A DNA stretch of 64,000 nucleotides. Origin: CBDESM01 sp965205165. GTDB taxonomy: Bacteria; Chloroflexota; Dehalococcoidia; Bin125. Made by a program: the position numbers and the translations under genes. Each line of letters starts with the position of its first letter. Within the stretch, counting starts at the first letter, position 1. Positions 1 to 8,774 of the stretch are shown here, in pieces. The DNA is taken from NCBI GenBank assembly GCA_965205165.1, contig OZ242037.1:1488001-1552000 (forward strand), in the 5' to 3' direction. The notes beneath the pieces are model-generated. The model had not been told where the DNA came from. It did not search any database and worked only from the letters and a program-made list of their open reading frames with translations.

Positions 1-316
1 AGCCGTTCGTGGTCAGCGCGATGTCCGCCTCCGGCGCCGCCGCCCGCAGCATCGCCACCAGCGAGGGCAGCTCCGCCCGCAGCGTCGGCTCGCCGCCGGT
101 CAGCCGCAGCTTGCGCAGCCCCAGCGGCCGGAAGACGCCGGCCAGACGGGCGATCTCCTCGAAGCTGAGGATCTCCGCCCGCGGCAGGAACTCGTAGCCC
201 GGCCCGAAGATCTCGCGCGGCATGCAGTAGGGGCAGCGGAAGTTGCAGCGGTCCGTGACCGAGACCCGCAGGTCCTGGAAGACCCGCCCGAAGACGTCCG
301 CCGGCGCGGCCGCCAC
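1..316 (-). CDS. moaA: GTP 3',8-cyclase MoaA, N-terminal part (cut by window edge)
   Basis: The reverse strand encodes the N-terminal ~105 residues of a radical-SAM enzyme, running off the left edge. The motif SVTDRCNFRCPYCMP carries the CxxxCxxC cysteines that bind the 4Fe-4S cluster and S-adenosylmethionine, and the wording of this motif is characteristic of MoaA, the first enzyme of molybdopterin synthesis (GTP to 3',8-cyclo-dihydro-GTP). LRLTGGEPTLR is the usual second radical-SAM signature. The likely start is GTG at 314-316, one base after the rdgB stop, so it looks like the last visible gene of a minus-strand run fbp-aldolase-rdgB-moaA. The C-terminal second Fe-S cluster lies outside the window and cannot be checked. 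Confidence 0.9.
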   Translation of the reverse strand, partial: MAAAPADVFGRVFQDLRVSVTDRCNFRCPYCMPREIFGPGYEFLPRAEILSFEEIARLAGVFRPLGLRKLRLTGGEPTLRAELPSLVAMLRAAAPEADIALTTNG

Positions 317-317
317 C

Positions 318-956
318 TCAGCGCTCCAGCGCCTCGCGCAGCGCCTCCAGCGCCCAGGCCGCGTCGGCCAGCGCCCGCGCGCGATGGCTGATCCGGTTCT
401 TCTCCGCCAGCTCCAGCTCCGCCATCCGCCGCCCGTCCGGCAGCTCGAACAGCGGGTCGTAGCCGAAGCCCAGATCGCCGCGTTCGTCCATCGCGATGCG
501 CCCCTCGACCGAGCCTTCGCCGCAGCGGATGTTGGTCGTGAACGGGTAGGCCACGCCGATCACGCAGCGGAACCGCGCTGCCCGATCCGCCGCCGGCGTT
601 CCCTCCAGCGCGGCCAGCAGCTTGGCCCGGTTCGCCGCGTCGTCCGCCGCCTCTCCAGCATATCGGGCGCTCCGCACGCCGGGCGCGCCGTCTAGGGCGT
701 CCACTTCCAGCCCCGAATCATCGGCCAGCGCCGGCATCCGCGCCGCATTGGCGTAGGACCGCGCCTTGCGGGCCGCGTTGGCGATGTAGGTCTCGCTGTC
801 CTCGGCCACCTCGAAATCGGCCAGCCCGGCCTCGGCCGGCGCGACCAGCTGCCAAGCGTCGCCTCCATCGAGCGCCTCGAACAGCGCCCGGAACTCGCGC
901 AGCTTGCCCGCGTTGCCCGTCGCGATCAGCAGCCGGTGCGGCGGCTTCCTTCCCAT
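318..956 (-). CDS. rdgB: Non-canonical purine NTP pyrophosphatase (RdgB/HAM1)
   Basis: The 212-residue product matches the RdgB/HAM1 family in length and motifs: an N-terminal LLIATGNAGKLREF substrate loop, and the central ADDSGLEVDALDG and GVRSARYAG segments. The family hydrolyses ITP, XTP and dITP to monophosphates in the cytoplasm and so keeps deaminated purines out of nucleic acids. It sits 21 bases after the aldolase gene and directly before moaA on the same strand, so co-transcription is likely, although the pathways are unrelated. The start MGRKPPH places the SxxTxNxxK-like loop at the normal position. Confidence 0.93.
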   Translation of the reverse strand: MGRKPPHRLLIATGNAGKLREFRALFEALDGGDAWQLVAPAEAGLADFEVAEDSETYIANAARKARSYANAARMPALADDSGLEVDALDGAPGVRSARYAGEAADDAANRAKLLAALEGTPAADRAARFRCVIGVAYPFTTNIRCGEGSVEGRIAMDERGDLGFGYDPLFELPDGRRMAELELAEKNRISHRARALADAAWALEALREALER

Positions 957-977
957 GCGATCGCCCGCCGCCCGGCC

Positions 978-1994
978 CTAGGGCGCGTACTCGCCGCGGC
1001 GCGCGGCCGAGGTCGCCCGCGCCCGCTCCGCGAACGCCGCCTGCGCCGCCGCGAGGTTTTCCGGCTTCCCGCCCCAAGCGGCCAGCGGCGTCGCCTGCAA
1101 GCCGCGCCCGTAGGAGAAGCTCAGCTGCCACGGCGCGGCCGCGCCGGCCGCCTTCGCCGCGCGGTTGATCGCGTCCAAGTTGACCGTCGCCTCCTCGTCG
1201 CCCTGCCCGCCGGAGAGGAAGACGCAGCCGGGCACCGACGCCGGCACCGTCTCCGCGAAGACGCGGATCGTCTCCGCCGCCACCGTCTCCGCATCCGCCC
1301 GCTCCGCCGCGTCCTTGCCCGACAGCACCATGTTCGGCTTCAGCAGCGTGCCCGGCAGGTGCACCCGCTGCACCGCGCAGGCCGCGTAGACCGCCCGCAG
1401 CGAACGCGCCGTCGCGTCGGCGCAGGCCGCGATGCCGTGCTCTCCGTCCATCAACACCTCCGGCTCGATGATCGGCACCAGCCCGGCCTCCTGCGAGAGC
1501 GCCGCGTAGCGCGCCAGCGCGTGCGCGTTGGCATCGATGCAATAGCCGCTCGGCATTCCCTCGCCGATCGCGATCACCGCCCGCCACTTGGTGAAGCGCG
1601 CTCCTTGCGCGCGGTACTCCGCCAGCCGCTCGCGCAGGCCGTCCAGCCCCTCCGTCACCTTCTCGCCCGGCGCGCCCGCTAGGTCTTTCGCGCCCTTGTC
1701 CACCTTCACGCCCGCAATCACGTCCGCGTCCCCCAGCACGTCGACCAGCGGCTTGCCGTCCGCGGTCGATTGGGTCAGCGTCTCCTCGAACAGGATCACG
1801 CCGGAGATCGCGTCGCCGATCCCGCCCGTCGTGAACAGCAGCGCCCGCCAGTCCCGCCGGTTGTCCGCGGTCGACTCCAGGCCGATCGTGTCGAACCGCC
1901 GCTTGATCGTGGGGGCCGATTCGTCGGCCGCCAGAATGCCCTTGCCGGGCGCGACCAGCGCCCGCGCCGTTGATTCGAGTTCGTCCCGGTTCAT
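978..1994 (-). CDS. Class I fructose-bisphosphate aldolase
   Basis: The 338-residue protein has the eukaryote-like class I aldolase layout. An N-terminal GKGILAADES segment is followed by IKRRFDTIGLESTADNRR, then KVDKGAKDLAG, and the LLKPNMVLSG segment contains the Schiff-base lysine of the family. A late FLSGGQGDEEATVNL segment binds phosphate. It cleaves fructose 1,6-bisphosphate or condenses triose phosphates in glycolysis/gluconeogenesis without a metal. The gene is 27 bases downstream of fbp on the same strand, so the two enzymes of fructose-1,6-bisphosphate turnover are probably co-expressed. It is not the DhnA/FbaB type of class I aldolase, so no symbol is given. Confidence 0.93.
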   Translation of the reverse strand: MNRDELESTARALVAPGKGILAADESAPTIKRRFDTIGLESTADNRRDWRALLFTTGGIGDAISGVILFEETLTQSTADGKPLVDVLGDADVIAGVKVDKGAKDLAGAPGEKVTEGLDGLRERLAEYRAQGARFTKWRAVIAIGEGMPSGYCIDANAHALARYAALSQEAGLVPIIEPEVLMDGEHGIAACADATARSLRAVYAACAVQRVHLPGTLLKPNMVLSGKDAAERADAETVAAETIRVFAETVPASVPGCVFLSGGQGDEEATVNLDAINRAAKAAGAAAPWQLSFSYGRGLQATPLAAWGGKPENLAAAQAAFAERARATSAARRGEYAP

Positions 1995-2021
1995 TGTCCG
2001 TGCCTCCGTCCGCGGCCCCTG

Positions 2022-2996
2022 TCAGAGGCGCGCCGCGACCTGTTCGACCACGTCCTTGTTGCCCACGATCAGCGGCGTCCGCTGGTGCAGCTCCGCCGGT
2101 TCGATGTCCAGGATCCGCTCCCGCCCGCTGCTCCCCGCGCCGCCCGCCTGCTCCGCCACGAAGCAGAGCGGGTTCGCCTCGTAGCCCAGCCGCAGCTTGC
2201 CCTCGGGCGACTTCGCGTCGCCCGGGTACAGGAAAATTCCGCCCTTCAGCAGATCGCGGTGGAAATCCGCCACCAGCGAGCCCACGTAGCGCAAGCCGTA
2301 AGCCGCCCGCAGCTCGGCCACGGCCGCCCGCATCTCCGGCGTCCAGCGATCCGCGTTGCCCTCGTTCACGCTGTAGGCCGCGCAGCGCTCCGGGATGCGG
2401 ATGCCGTCGTGCGTGTGCAGGAAGCCCGCGCCGCCCGGGTCCAGCGTGAAGCCGTCCACCGCGCCCTCCACCGCCGTCACCAGCACCGTGCTCGACCCGT
2501 AGACCGCGTAGACCGCGGCCGTCTGCTCGCGCCCCGGCCGCAGCAGCGATACGGCCGTGACCGGCTCGCCCGCCCGCTTGCGGTAGATCGCGAAGATCGA
2601 GCCGATCGTGACTGCCACATCGATGTTGCTCGACCCGTCGACCGGATCGAACAGCGCCAGCCACTGGTGCTCGTCGTCGTCCGCCACGAACACGGTCTCT
2701 TCGAGCTCCTCGCAGGCCAGCGCGGCCACCTTGCCGCAATCGCGCAGGGCGCTCACGAACGCCTCCGTCCCCGCCGCGTCCAGCACCTGCACGATCTCGC
2801 CCTGCACGTTCACCTCGTCCTTCGCGCCCAGCACCCCGGCCAGCGCCGCCCGCCGCGTCAGCCCCGAAACCGCCTCCGCGCCCGCCGCGATCGCCTCGAC
2901 CACCTCGATCAGGCCGTCCGTCCCGCCGCGCCCCGCCAGCCGCTCCGACAGCACGTCGCGAATTCCCGCCGCCATCGCCGAACTCCCCAGCTGCAA
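2022..2996 (-). CDS. fbp: Class I fructose-1,6-bisphosphatase
   Basis: The product (324 residues from the longest start; a second possible start MAAGIRD is seven codons in) shows the class I FBPase metal-binding motif DPVDGSSNIDV followed by TIGSIFAIYR, and the active-site loop LRLGYEANPLCFVAEQAGG. It dephosphorylates fructose 1,6-bisphosphate to fructose 6-phosphate, the committed gluconeogenic step, and also feeds sedoheptulose/pentose interconversion. It is probably the first gene of an fbp-aldolase-rdgB-moaA run and is divergent from folC, with about 100 bases between them that should contain both promoters. A split transketolase lies about 8 kb away. Confidence 0.93.
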   Translation of the reverse strand: MQLGSSAMAAGIRDVLSERLAGRGGTDGLIEVVEAIAAGAEAVSGLTRRAALAGVLGAKDEVNVQGEIVQVLDAAGTEAFVSALRDCGKVAALACEELEETVFVADDDEHQWLALFDPVDGSSNIDVAVTIGSIFAIYRKRAGEPVTAVSLLRPGREQTAAVYAVYGSSTVLVTAVEGAVDGFTLDPGGAGFLHTHDGIRIPERCAAYSVNEGNADRWTPEMRAAVAELRAAYGLRYVGSLVADFHRDLLKGGIFLYPGDAKSPEGKLRLGYEANPLCFVAEQAGGAGSSGRERILDIEPAELHQRTPLIVGNKDVVEQVAARL

Positions 2997-3092
2997 TCCC
3001 GCCCGCAGGGTACTCGCACCCGGCCCTTGCGGTCAGCCGGCGCGGGCGGCGGTGGTTGAGCGCAGCGCATAGGCTCATACGATGAGGCCGCA

Positions 3093-4565
3093 ATGACCGA
3101 GCGCGCAGCCCACTCCGGCGATTTCGACTACCCCGCGGCCATCGACTGGCTGATGAGCTTCGCCGACTTCGAGCGCGGCTCGCGCCCGCGCCGCTCCGAG
3201 CCCGAATTCGCGCTCGACCGCATCCACTCGCTGCTGCGCCGGCTCGGCTCGCCCCAGCACGGCCGCCGCACCGTCCACGTGGCTGGCTCCAAGGGCAAGG
3301 GCTCCACCGCCGCCATGATCGAGTCCGTCCTGCGCGCCTCCGGCCGTACCACCGGCATGTTCTCCAGTCCGCACCTGCACTCCTTCACCGAACGCATCCG
3401 GATCGACGGCGAACCCCTGCCCGAAGACGAATTCGCCAGCCTCTGCACCGAGCTCCGCCCCGTCGTCGCCGAGGACCTGGCCGAGCGCCCCGGCCGCGTC
3501 TCCACCTTCGAGATTCTCACCGCCCTCGCCTTCCACGCCTTCCGCTGGCGCAGCGTCGAGGTCCAGGTCGTCGAGGTCGGCCTCGGCGGCCGGCTCGACT
3601 GCACCAACGTCTTCGCTGAAAAGGACCTCGCCGTCGTCACCTCGCTCTCGCGCGAGCACACCGACGTGCTCGGCGACCGCCTGGAGCAGATCGCGGCCGA
3701 GAAGGCCGGCATCATCACCGCCGGCGCCCGCGCCGCGATCCTCGCACCGCAGCACTCCGAAGCCGCCGCCGCCGTCATCCGCAACGCCGCCGATGACGTG
3801 CCCGTCCCGCTCATCGACGTCGCCCGCTCGCACCGCTGGACCCCGCTCGGCCTCGAACCCGCGGCCGGACCCGGCCGCGGCGCGGGCCAGTGGTTCGCGC
3901 TCGAGCGCCTCGCGCCGCGCCCGGGCGAGCCCGCTCGACAGCTCTTCCTGATCCCCCTGCTCGGCGAATTCCAGATCGAGAACGCCGCCGCCGCGGTCGC
4001 CGCGGCCGACGCGATCGCCGCCCAAGGTCTCGAGATTCCCCGCGCCGCCCTCCACCAAGGCCTCGCCGAGGTGCACTGGCCCGCCCGCCTCGAAGCCCTG
4101 CCGGGCGACGGTCCGCGCATCGTCGTGGACGGCGCGCACAACGCCGACTCCGTCCGCCGCGCGCTCGAAGCGCTCGACCAATGCTTCCCCCGCAAGCCCG
4201 GCGCGCGCCTGCTCGTCGTCTTCGGCGTGCTCGGCGACAAGCAGCTCGCCGGCATGGCCGAGATCATCCGCGACCGCGCCGACGAGGTGATCGCCACCCA
4301 ATCCGGCCATCCCCGCGCCCGCGACGCCGCCGACGTCCAAGCCGCCTTCGCCGGCTGGAGCGGCAAGATCTCGCTGGCCGGAGACGCCCCCGAAGCGATC
4401 GCCGCCGCCCGCGACGACGCCGGCCCCGACGACCTGATCTGCGTGCTCGGCTCGCTCTCCCTCGCCGCCGAGGCCCGCGCGGCCGTGCTCGACGCCGCCG
4501 GCATCGGCCGCGCCGCCGAGCCTGCCGGCGCGGCTGGCGACGAGCAGCGGCGGCCCCGGTGGTAG
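3093..4565 (+). CDS. folC: Bifunctional folylpolyglutamate/dihydrofolate synthase
   Basis: The 490-residue protein has the Mur-ligase-like FolC fold. The P-loop HVAGSKGKGSTAAM is followed by MFSSPHLHSFTERIRIDG, VEVGLGGRLDCTN, and a C-terminal ligase domain with VDGAHNADSVRRAL. The enzyme adds glutamate to (dihydro)folate in an ATP-dependent reaction. The length is somewhat above the usual ~430 because of an extended N-terminus and a C-terminal Ala-rich tail. It is followed five bases later by fabF on the same strand, suggesting a two-gene transcription unit. A long minus-strand frame over the same DNA is a GC-rich shadow. Confidence 0.93.
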   Translation: MTERAAHSGDFDYPAAIDWLMSFADFERGSRPRRSEPEFALDRIHSLLRRLGSPQHGRRTVHVAGSKGKGSTAAMIESVLRASGRTTGMFSSPHLHSFTERIRIDGEPLPEDEFASLCTELRPVVAEDLAERPGRVSTFEILTALAFHAFRWRSVEVQVVEVGLGGRLDCTNVFAEKDLAVVTSLSREHTDVLGDRLEQIAAEKAGIITAGARAAILAPQHSEAAAAVIRNAADDVPVPLIDVARSHRWTPLGLEPAAGPGRGAGQWFALERLAPRPGEPARQLFLIPLLGEFQIENAAAAVAAADAIAAQGLEIPRAALHQGLAEVHWPARLEALPGDGPRIVVDGAHNADSVRRALEALDQCFPRKPGARLLVVFGVLGDKQLAGMAEIIRDRADEVIATQSGHPRARDAADVQAAFAGWSGKISLAGDAPEAIAAARDDAGPDDLICVLGSLSLAAEARAAVLDAAGIGRAAEPAGAAGDEQRRPRW

Positions 4566-4570
4566 CACCC

Positions 4571-5815
4571 ATGCCCGAACGCGAGCGCGTCGTCGTCACC
4601 GGCATGGGCGCGATCACGCCGCTCGGCATCGGCGTCGACGCCTTCTGGCGCGGCGCGCTCGCGGGCGAATCGGGGATCGCCCCCATCCAGGGCTTCGACG
4701 TCGAGGGCTTCTCCTGCACCATCGGCGGCGAAATCCCCGAATTCGACCCGCGCGATTTCATCGACCGCAAGTCCGCCCGCCGCATGGCCCGCTTCGCCCA
4801 GCTCGCCGTCGCCGCCGCCCGCGAGGCCGTCGAGGATGCCGGGCTCGACCTCGATTCGCTCGACCGCGAGCGGATCGGCGTCGTGCTCGGCAACGGCTCC
4901 GGCGCGTACCCCGACCTCGAAGCCGGCGCGAAGACCACGTTCGACCGCGGCGCGATGCGGCTCGACCCGCTGCTGATCCCCCGCGCCCTGCCCAACATGG
5001 CCGCCGCCAACATCGCCATGCAGTTCGGCCTGCTCGGCCACAACAACACCGTGATCACCGCCTGCGCCGCCGGCACCCACGCCATCGGCGAGGCCGCCGA
5101 AGCCATCCGCCGCGACCAGGCCGACATCATCGTCAGCGGCGGCTGCGAGGCCGGCTTCTGCCAGCTCGCCCTCGGCGGCTTCGCCGTCATGCGCGCCCTC
5201 ACTTCCAACAACGCCGATCCCCAAGGCGCGAGCCGCCCCTTCGACAAGCACCGCGACGGCTTCGTTCCCGGCGAGGGCGCGGGCATCCTGATCCTCGAAA
5301 GCGAGCGCTCCGCCCGCGCCCGCGGCGCCGAGTATCAAGTCGAGGTCGCCGGCTACGGCTCCAGCGCCGACGCGCACCACCTCGTCATGCCCGATGCCGA
5401 CGGCGCCGGCCCCGTCCGCGCCATCCGCGCCGCCATCCAAGACGCCGGCATCGAACCCGCCGAGATCGACTACGTCAACGCGCACGGCACCTCGACCCCG
5501 CTCAACGACGCCTCCGAAACCCGCGCCCTCAAGCTCGCCCTCGGCGACCACGCCCGCAGCGTCGCCCTCTCCAGCACCAAATCCATGATCGGCCACCTCT
5601 TCGGCGGCGCCGGCGGCGTCGAATCCATCGCCGTCGTCAAGTCGATCAGCGAGGGCAAAATCCACCCCACGATCAACTACGCCGCGCCCGACCCGGACTG
5701 CGATCTCGACTGCGTGCCTAACCAGTCCCGCGCCGCCGATGTCCGCGTCGCGCTCAAGAACTCCTTCGGCTTCGGCGGGCAGAACGCCTGCCTCGTCTTC
5801 CGCCGCATCGACTGA
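4571..5815 (+). CDS. fabF: Beta-ketoacyl-ACP synthase II
   Basis: The product begins MPERERVVVTGMGAITP, the standard FabF start, and has 414 residues as expected. The Cys-His-His triad is visible: the nucleophile in ITACAAGTH (about residue 165), the first His in NAHGTSTPLND and the second in KSMIGHLFGGAGG. It condenses malonyl-ACP with acyl-ACP in fatty acid elongation. The open frame extends upstream inside folC in another frame, but the ATG at 4571 gives the family start. It is preceded by folC with a 5-base gap, an arrangement with no known functional link. Confidence 0.95.
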   Translation: MPERERVVVTGMGAITPLGIGVDAFWRGALAGESGIAPIQGFDVEGFSCTIGGEIPEFDPRDFIDRKSARRMARFAQLAVAAAREAVEDAGLDLDSLDRERIGVVLGNGSGAYPDLEAGAKTTFDRGAMRLDPLLIPRALPNMAAANIAMQFGLLGHNNTVITACAAGTHAIGEAAEAIRRDQADIIVSGGCEAGFCQLALGGFAVMRALTSNNADPQGASRPFDKHRDGFVPGEGAGILILESERSARARGAEYQVEVAGYGSSADAHHLVMPDADGAGPVRAIRAAIQDAGIEPAEIDYVNAHGTSTPLNDASETRALKLALGDHARSVALSSTKSMIGHLFGGAGGVESIAVVKSISEGKIHPTINYAAPDPDCDLDCVPNQSRAADVRVALKNSFGFGGQNACLVFRRID

Positions 5816-5870
5816 TCCCGTACCGCCCGCATCTGCTATCCAATCCCCGCACCCGCAGAGGAGGCGCGTA

Positions 5871-7109
5871 ATGACCCGGACACGTTCCCTGGCCCTCTTG
5901 GCCCTGCTTGCCGTCGTCGGCGCGGGCGCCGCCGTCGTCTGGGCGGCGCAACACTCGGACGGCGTCGAAGTCCGCGCCGCCGTGCGCTCGCTCGAAGACG
6001 GCCGCCTCGAAGTCGCCGTCATCGCCGGCGGCGAGGCGATGCTGCCCGAGCGCCGCTTCGTCACCGCCGCCCAGGCCGCCGCCCGCGACGACCGCTGGCT
6101 CCGCAGCTCCGCGGTCACCGTCGTCGCGCCGCCTGCGGCGACACCGGCCGCAGCCCCGGCCGAAGGCGCATGCGCAGATGTCGACCGCGGCACGCTCAAC
6201 TTCGGCTTCTTCGCTTTCTTCAAGCCCGTCAGCTTCAGCGCCGACGGCGACCCCGCTGCAAAGGGCTACCGACAGCACCGCGGCTACGAGGCCGACCTGC
6301 TCACCGCGCTCGAAGCCATGAACCGCACCGGCCTCGCCTTCAACCGCATCCCGATCGGCGAATGGACCGACATCTGGCTCACCCCCGCCCGCCCGCCCGC
6401 CATCGACGTCGCCGGCGGGGGCATCACCATCCGCGACGACCGCCTGACGAGCGCCGACGGCAGCCTCCGCGTCGCCTTCACCGACGGCCACATCCAGTTC
6501 CGCCAGGCCCTGCTCGTCCGCGCCGCCGACGCCGCGACGATCAAGACCCACGCCGACCTCGCCAGCTCCCACACCGTCGGCGCCGTCCCCGAAACCACCG
6601 GCGAGGAACGCCTGCTCCAGCTCGTCGGCCTGATCGATGAGAACGGCATCGTCGTCGACGGCACCGGGATCGTCACGCCCGACGGCACCCTCACCGCCGA
6701 CGGCAGCGACGCCTACGTGATCAGCGCCTCCGGCGGCACCGCCAACGTCGCCGGCCGCACCCTCCTGATCCCGCCCTCCGACGACATGCCCAGCGTCGCC
6801 TACATGGGCTCGGACGAAGACCCCTACGTGGCCGCGCTCGAAGCCGGCGAGATCGACGCCTTCGCCCGCGGCGAACTCGGCAACGCCACCGCCGCCGCAT
6901 CCTCCGACGGCGCGCTCGCCGTCACCGCCTTCGACCCGTCCATCGAATACGGCGGCTGGACCGTGGCCGACGACGACCAGCCCTTGCTCGCCTGCCTCAA
7001 CGCCCGCCTCAATTACCTCACCAACGACCGCAGCATCACCTTCTCCGACTGGAACGCCGACCCCGGCATCTTCACGCAGCGCGCCGCCGCCTGGAACGCC
7101 GCCAACTGA
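5871..7109 (+). CDS. Secreted amino-acid-type substrate-binding protein
   Basis: The start ATG is preceded by GAGGAGG about eight bases upstream. The 412-residue product opens with a Sec signal peptide (RSLALLALLAVVGAGAAVVWA). After a short ~80-residue domain of unknown role comes a region resembling family 3 periplasmic solute-binding proteins: RGYEADLLTALEAMNRTGL, then IWLTPARPPAIDVAGGGITIRDDR, and a later ETTGEERLL segment. Such proteins capture amino acids or small polar solutes for ABC importers, or act as periplasmic dehydratase-like enzymes (cyclohexadienyl dehydratase group). No permease or ATPase lies beside it, so the ligand and partner are unknown. Confidence 0.7.
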   Translation: MTRTRSLALLALLAVVGAGAAVVWAAQHSDGVEVRAAVRSLEDGRLEVAVIAGGEAMLPERRFVTAAQAAARDDRWLRSSAVTVVAPPAATPAAAPAEGACADVDRGTLNFGFFAFFKPVSFSADGDPAAKGYRQHRGYEADLLTALEAMNRTGLAFNRIPIGEWTDIWLTPARPPAIDVAGGGITIRDDRLTSADGSLRVAFTDGHIQFRQALLVRAADAATIKTHADLASSHTVGAVPETTGEERLLQLVGLIDENGIVVDGTGIVTPDGTLTADGSDAYVISASGGTANVAGRTLLIPPSDDMPSVAYMGSDEDPYVAALEAGEIDAFARGELGNATAAASSDGALAVTAFDPSIEYGGWTVADDDQPLLACLNARLNYLTNDRSITFSDWNADPGIFTQRAAAWNAAN

Positions 7110-7190
7110 GCCCGGCCGCTTGGAGAACGCCGCAGCCGGGGCCGGACGCTTGAGACCCGGCCGCTCCGGCCGCGCCCTGCCCCGCTGCGC

Positions 7191-7448
7191 TCAGGCGGGC
7201 GACATCGCCGGGCGGAAGGCCTCGGGCAGCATCCGGTCGAGCAGCCGCTCCAGCGCCATCGTGTGCGAGCAGGTCTGCAAGTTCTGGAAGGTCAGGCAGT
7301 CGCAGGTCCAGCCGTCCGGCCCCAAGCTCGCCGTATGCGTCCCCGAATCCCCCTCGACCTCGCAGGTCAGCGCGACAAAGCGGAAGCGGTGCTCCTCGCT
7401 CGCATAGATGCGCGCCTTCTCGATCTTGGAGATCAGGCTGCTCTGCAT
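7191..7448 (-). CDS. Small SWIM zinc-finger protein
   Basis: This 85-residue protein carries CDCLTFQNLQTCSH, matching the SWIM zinc-finger pattern CxCx(n)CxH. SWIM fingers bind DNA or proteins and usually occur in helicases or transposases. Here the finger is nearly the whole protein, flanked by an N-terminal beta-strand-rich part (FRFVALTCEVEGDSGTHTASLG) and a short C-terminal helix. It is a stand-alone minus-strand gene between the binding protein and the broken thpR. A regulatory or adaptor role is possible but nothing in the context defines it. Confidence 0.7.
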   Translation of the reverse strand: MQSSLISKIEKARIYASEEHRFRFVALTCEVEGDSGTHTASLGPDGWTCDCLTFQNLQTCSHTMALERLLDRMLPEAFRPAMSPA

Positions 7449-7480
7449 GGCGGCTCCTCACCCGTTCTCATCAGGCAACC

Positions 7481-8061
7481 TCAGCCTACTACCCCAGCCA
7501 GCTGCGCCGACGCCAGAACCGAGTACCGCGCCCCGTCCCGCCCGAGCTCGCTCCGCATCAGCTCGACCCGCGAAACCGCGCAGGCGATCTCCGGCACTTC
7601 CGCCTCCACGAGCAGCCCCGGCAACCGCGCCGCAGCCGCCGCCTGATCCCCCCGCCGCACCCGCGCCAGCGTCACATGCGGACGGAATGCCCCTCCCGCC
7701 GCGGGACGCCCGCGAGCGCCGCATCGACCCGCTCCGCCAGCGCCGCAATCTCCCCCGAACCCGCAACCGGCGCGAGCCACAGCACTCGCGGCCTGCGCCC
7801 CCCGAACGTCCCCAACTCCCCGAACCGCAGCTCGAACTCCGCAAATCCATCCGCCGCCTCCGAGATCGCCTCCGCGATGCCCGCTATCTCCCCAGCCGGC
7901 GTCTCCCCCAAGAACCGCAGCGTCAGATGCAGATTCTCCGCCCGCACCCACCGCAGCGGAACCCCTGCCCGCGACCGCAGCCCCGCCGCCACCCGCGCAA
8001 TCTCCCCCCGCCCCTCCCCCGGCAGCCCCGCCGCAATGAACAGCCGCTGCATCCCACTCAT
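7481..8061 (-). pseudogene. thpR: RNA 2',3'-cyclic phosphodiesterase (ThpR/LigT), frameshifted
   Basis: The family needs two HxT/S motifs. The first, HLTLRFLG, is in the frame starting MSGMQRLFIAAGLPGE (8061 downward). The second, FRPHVTLARV, is in a different frame that ends at 7481. The first frame breaks off with a short false tail after DAALAGVP. Joining the frames near position 7700, next to a C-run on the minus strand (7703-7705), restores a normal ~190-residue ThpR. A one-base deletion in the genome or in the assembly explains this. ThpR hydrolyses 2',3'-cyclic phosphate RNA ends. The gene is functional only if the shift is a sequencing error. Confidence 0.82.
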
Positions 8062-8122
8062 CTCGCGATTCTATCCGCGCCTGCGAACTTCGCTCACGCG
8101 TCACCGAGCTGGGCAGGCCAGA

Positions 8123-8392
8123 TCAGCAGAGACCGAACGACGATAGAAGGTTGAGTACTATCGTCACGATGGTTTCACCGACAGCGCCAGCGGAACCGAT
8201 GATACCTTCAATGAACGCCACGGGCACGCCGAGAATATCGGCGAGAACGGCGGGCAAGTCGGCATAGTTATGCTCGCCCAGCCCGAATTTGTCCCAGCAG
8301 ACCTCGCCCCTGCTACGCGCCTCAGCACCGCAACCGGATAGCAGCACCCCAGCGACCAGCGCCACGACCACCAGCCTAGGCATCGTCATCAT
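8123..8392 (-). CDS. Small lipoprotein of unknown function
   Basis: Starting at the MMTMPRL cluster of start codons (8392, 8389 or 8383), the product has ~87-89 residues. A hydrophobic signal is followed by the lipobox LLSGCG, so it should be lipid-anchored. The mature part contains a predicted hydrophobic C-terminal stretch (VGETIVTIVLNLLSSFGLC). No family was recognised. It overlaps the 3' end of the upstream membrane-protein gene by 17 bases and belongs to the same minus-strand group of small envelope proteins. Confidence 0.6.
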   Translation of the reverse strand: MMTMPRLVVVALVAGVLLSGCGAEARSRGEVCWDKFGLGEHNYADLPAVLADILGVPVAFIEGIIGSAGAVGETIVTIVLNLLSSFGLC

Positions 8393-8774
8393 CAGCCTCT
8401 TCCGGCGGCGGCTGTACACGCTCGGCCGCCTCGACGCCAGCGAGGATAGCAGCCTCGGACGGATTGACGGGGCGCTCGGGTTCCGGCTCCGGCTCAACTG
8501 CTAGCGGCAGGTGACTAGGCGGCTTTGTCCAGGAGCCGCCGGTACCGAACAAGAAGCCAAGGAACACGAAAGATAGTCCCAGCAAAGGCGGGACTAGGAA
8601 GATCACCAAAAGAACGGCAGTCTTGACGGACAGCCCTTCAAGTGGACCATGTTCATCTTCAAAAACTCCAGCGTGATATAGCAACCAGTATTCTAGATTG
8701 CTGCTCACGAGAATCAGGTGAACAGCACCCAAGGCAGCGGTAGTGCCGAGCCAGAAGATCAAAAACCGCTTCAT
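8376..8774 (-). CDS. Small membrane protein, paralogue A
   Basis: The 132-residue product has two predicted transmembrane segments (near residues 3-23 and 50-76) and an acidic, Pro-rich C-terminal tail ending EEADDDDA. Its core (LEYWLLYHAG..., KTAVLLVIFLVPPLLGLSFV) aligns with the neighbouring product (IEYFLRFHLD..., RTAILFVIFGFPPLLAGATY), so the two genes arose by duplication. The start codon overlaps the previous stop (ATGA, 8771-8774), showing translational coupling. No known family was recognised. The surrounding DNA is less GC-rich than the rest of the left half. Confidence 0.65.
   Translation of the reverse strand: MKRFLIFWLGTTAALGAVHLILVSSNLEYWLLYHAGVFEDEHGPLEGLSVKTAVLLVIFLVPPLLGLSFVFLGFLFGTGGSWTKPPSHLPLAVEPEPEPERPVNPSEAAILAGVEAAERVQPPPEEADDDDA

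Noticed and set aside
718..6223. Very long minus-strand frames (791 codons at 718-3093 and 1031 codons at 3128-6223)
   Set aside because: They are low-complexity Arg/Gly/Ala shadows of rdgB, aldolase, fbp, folC and fabF, which have clear motifs in other frames.
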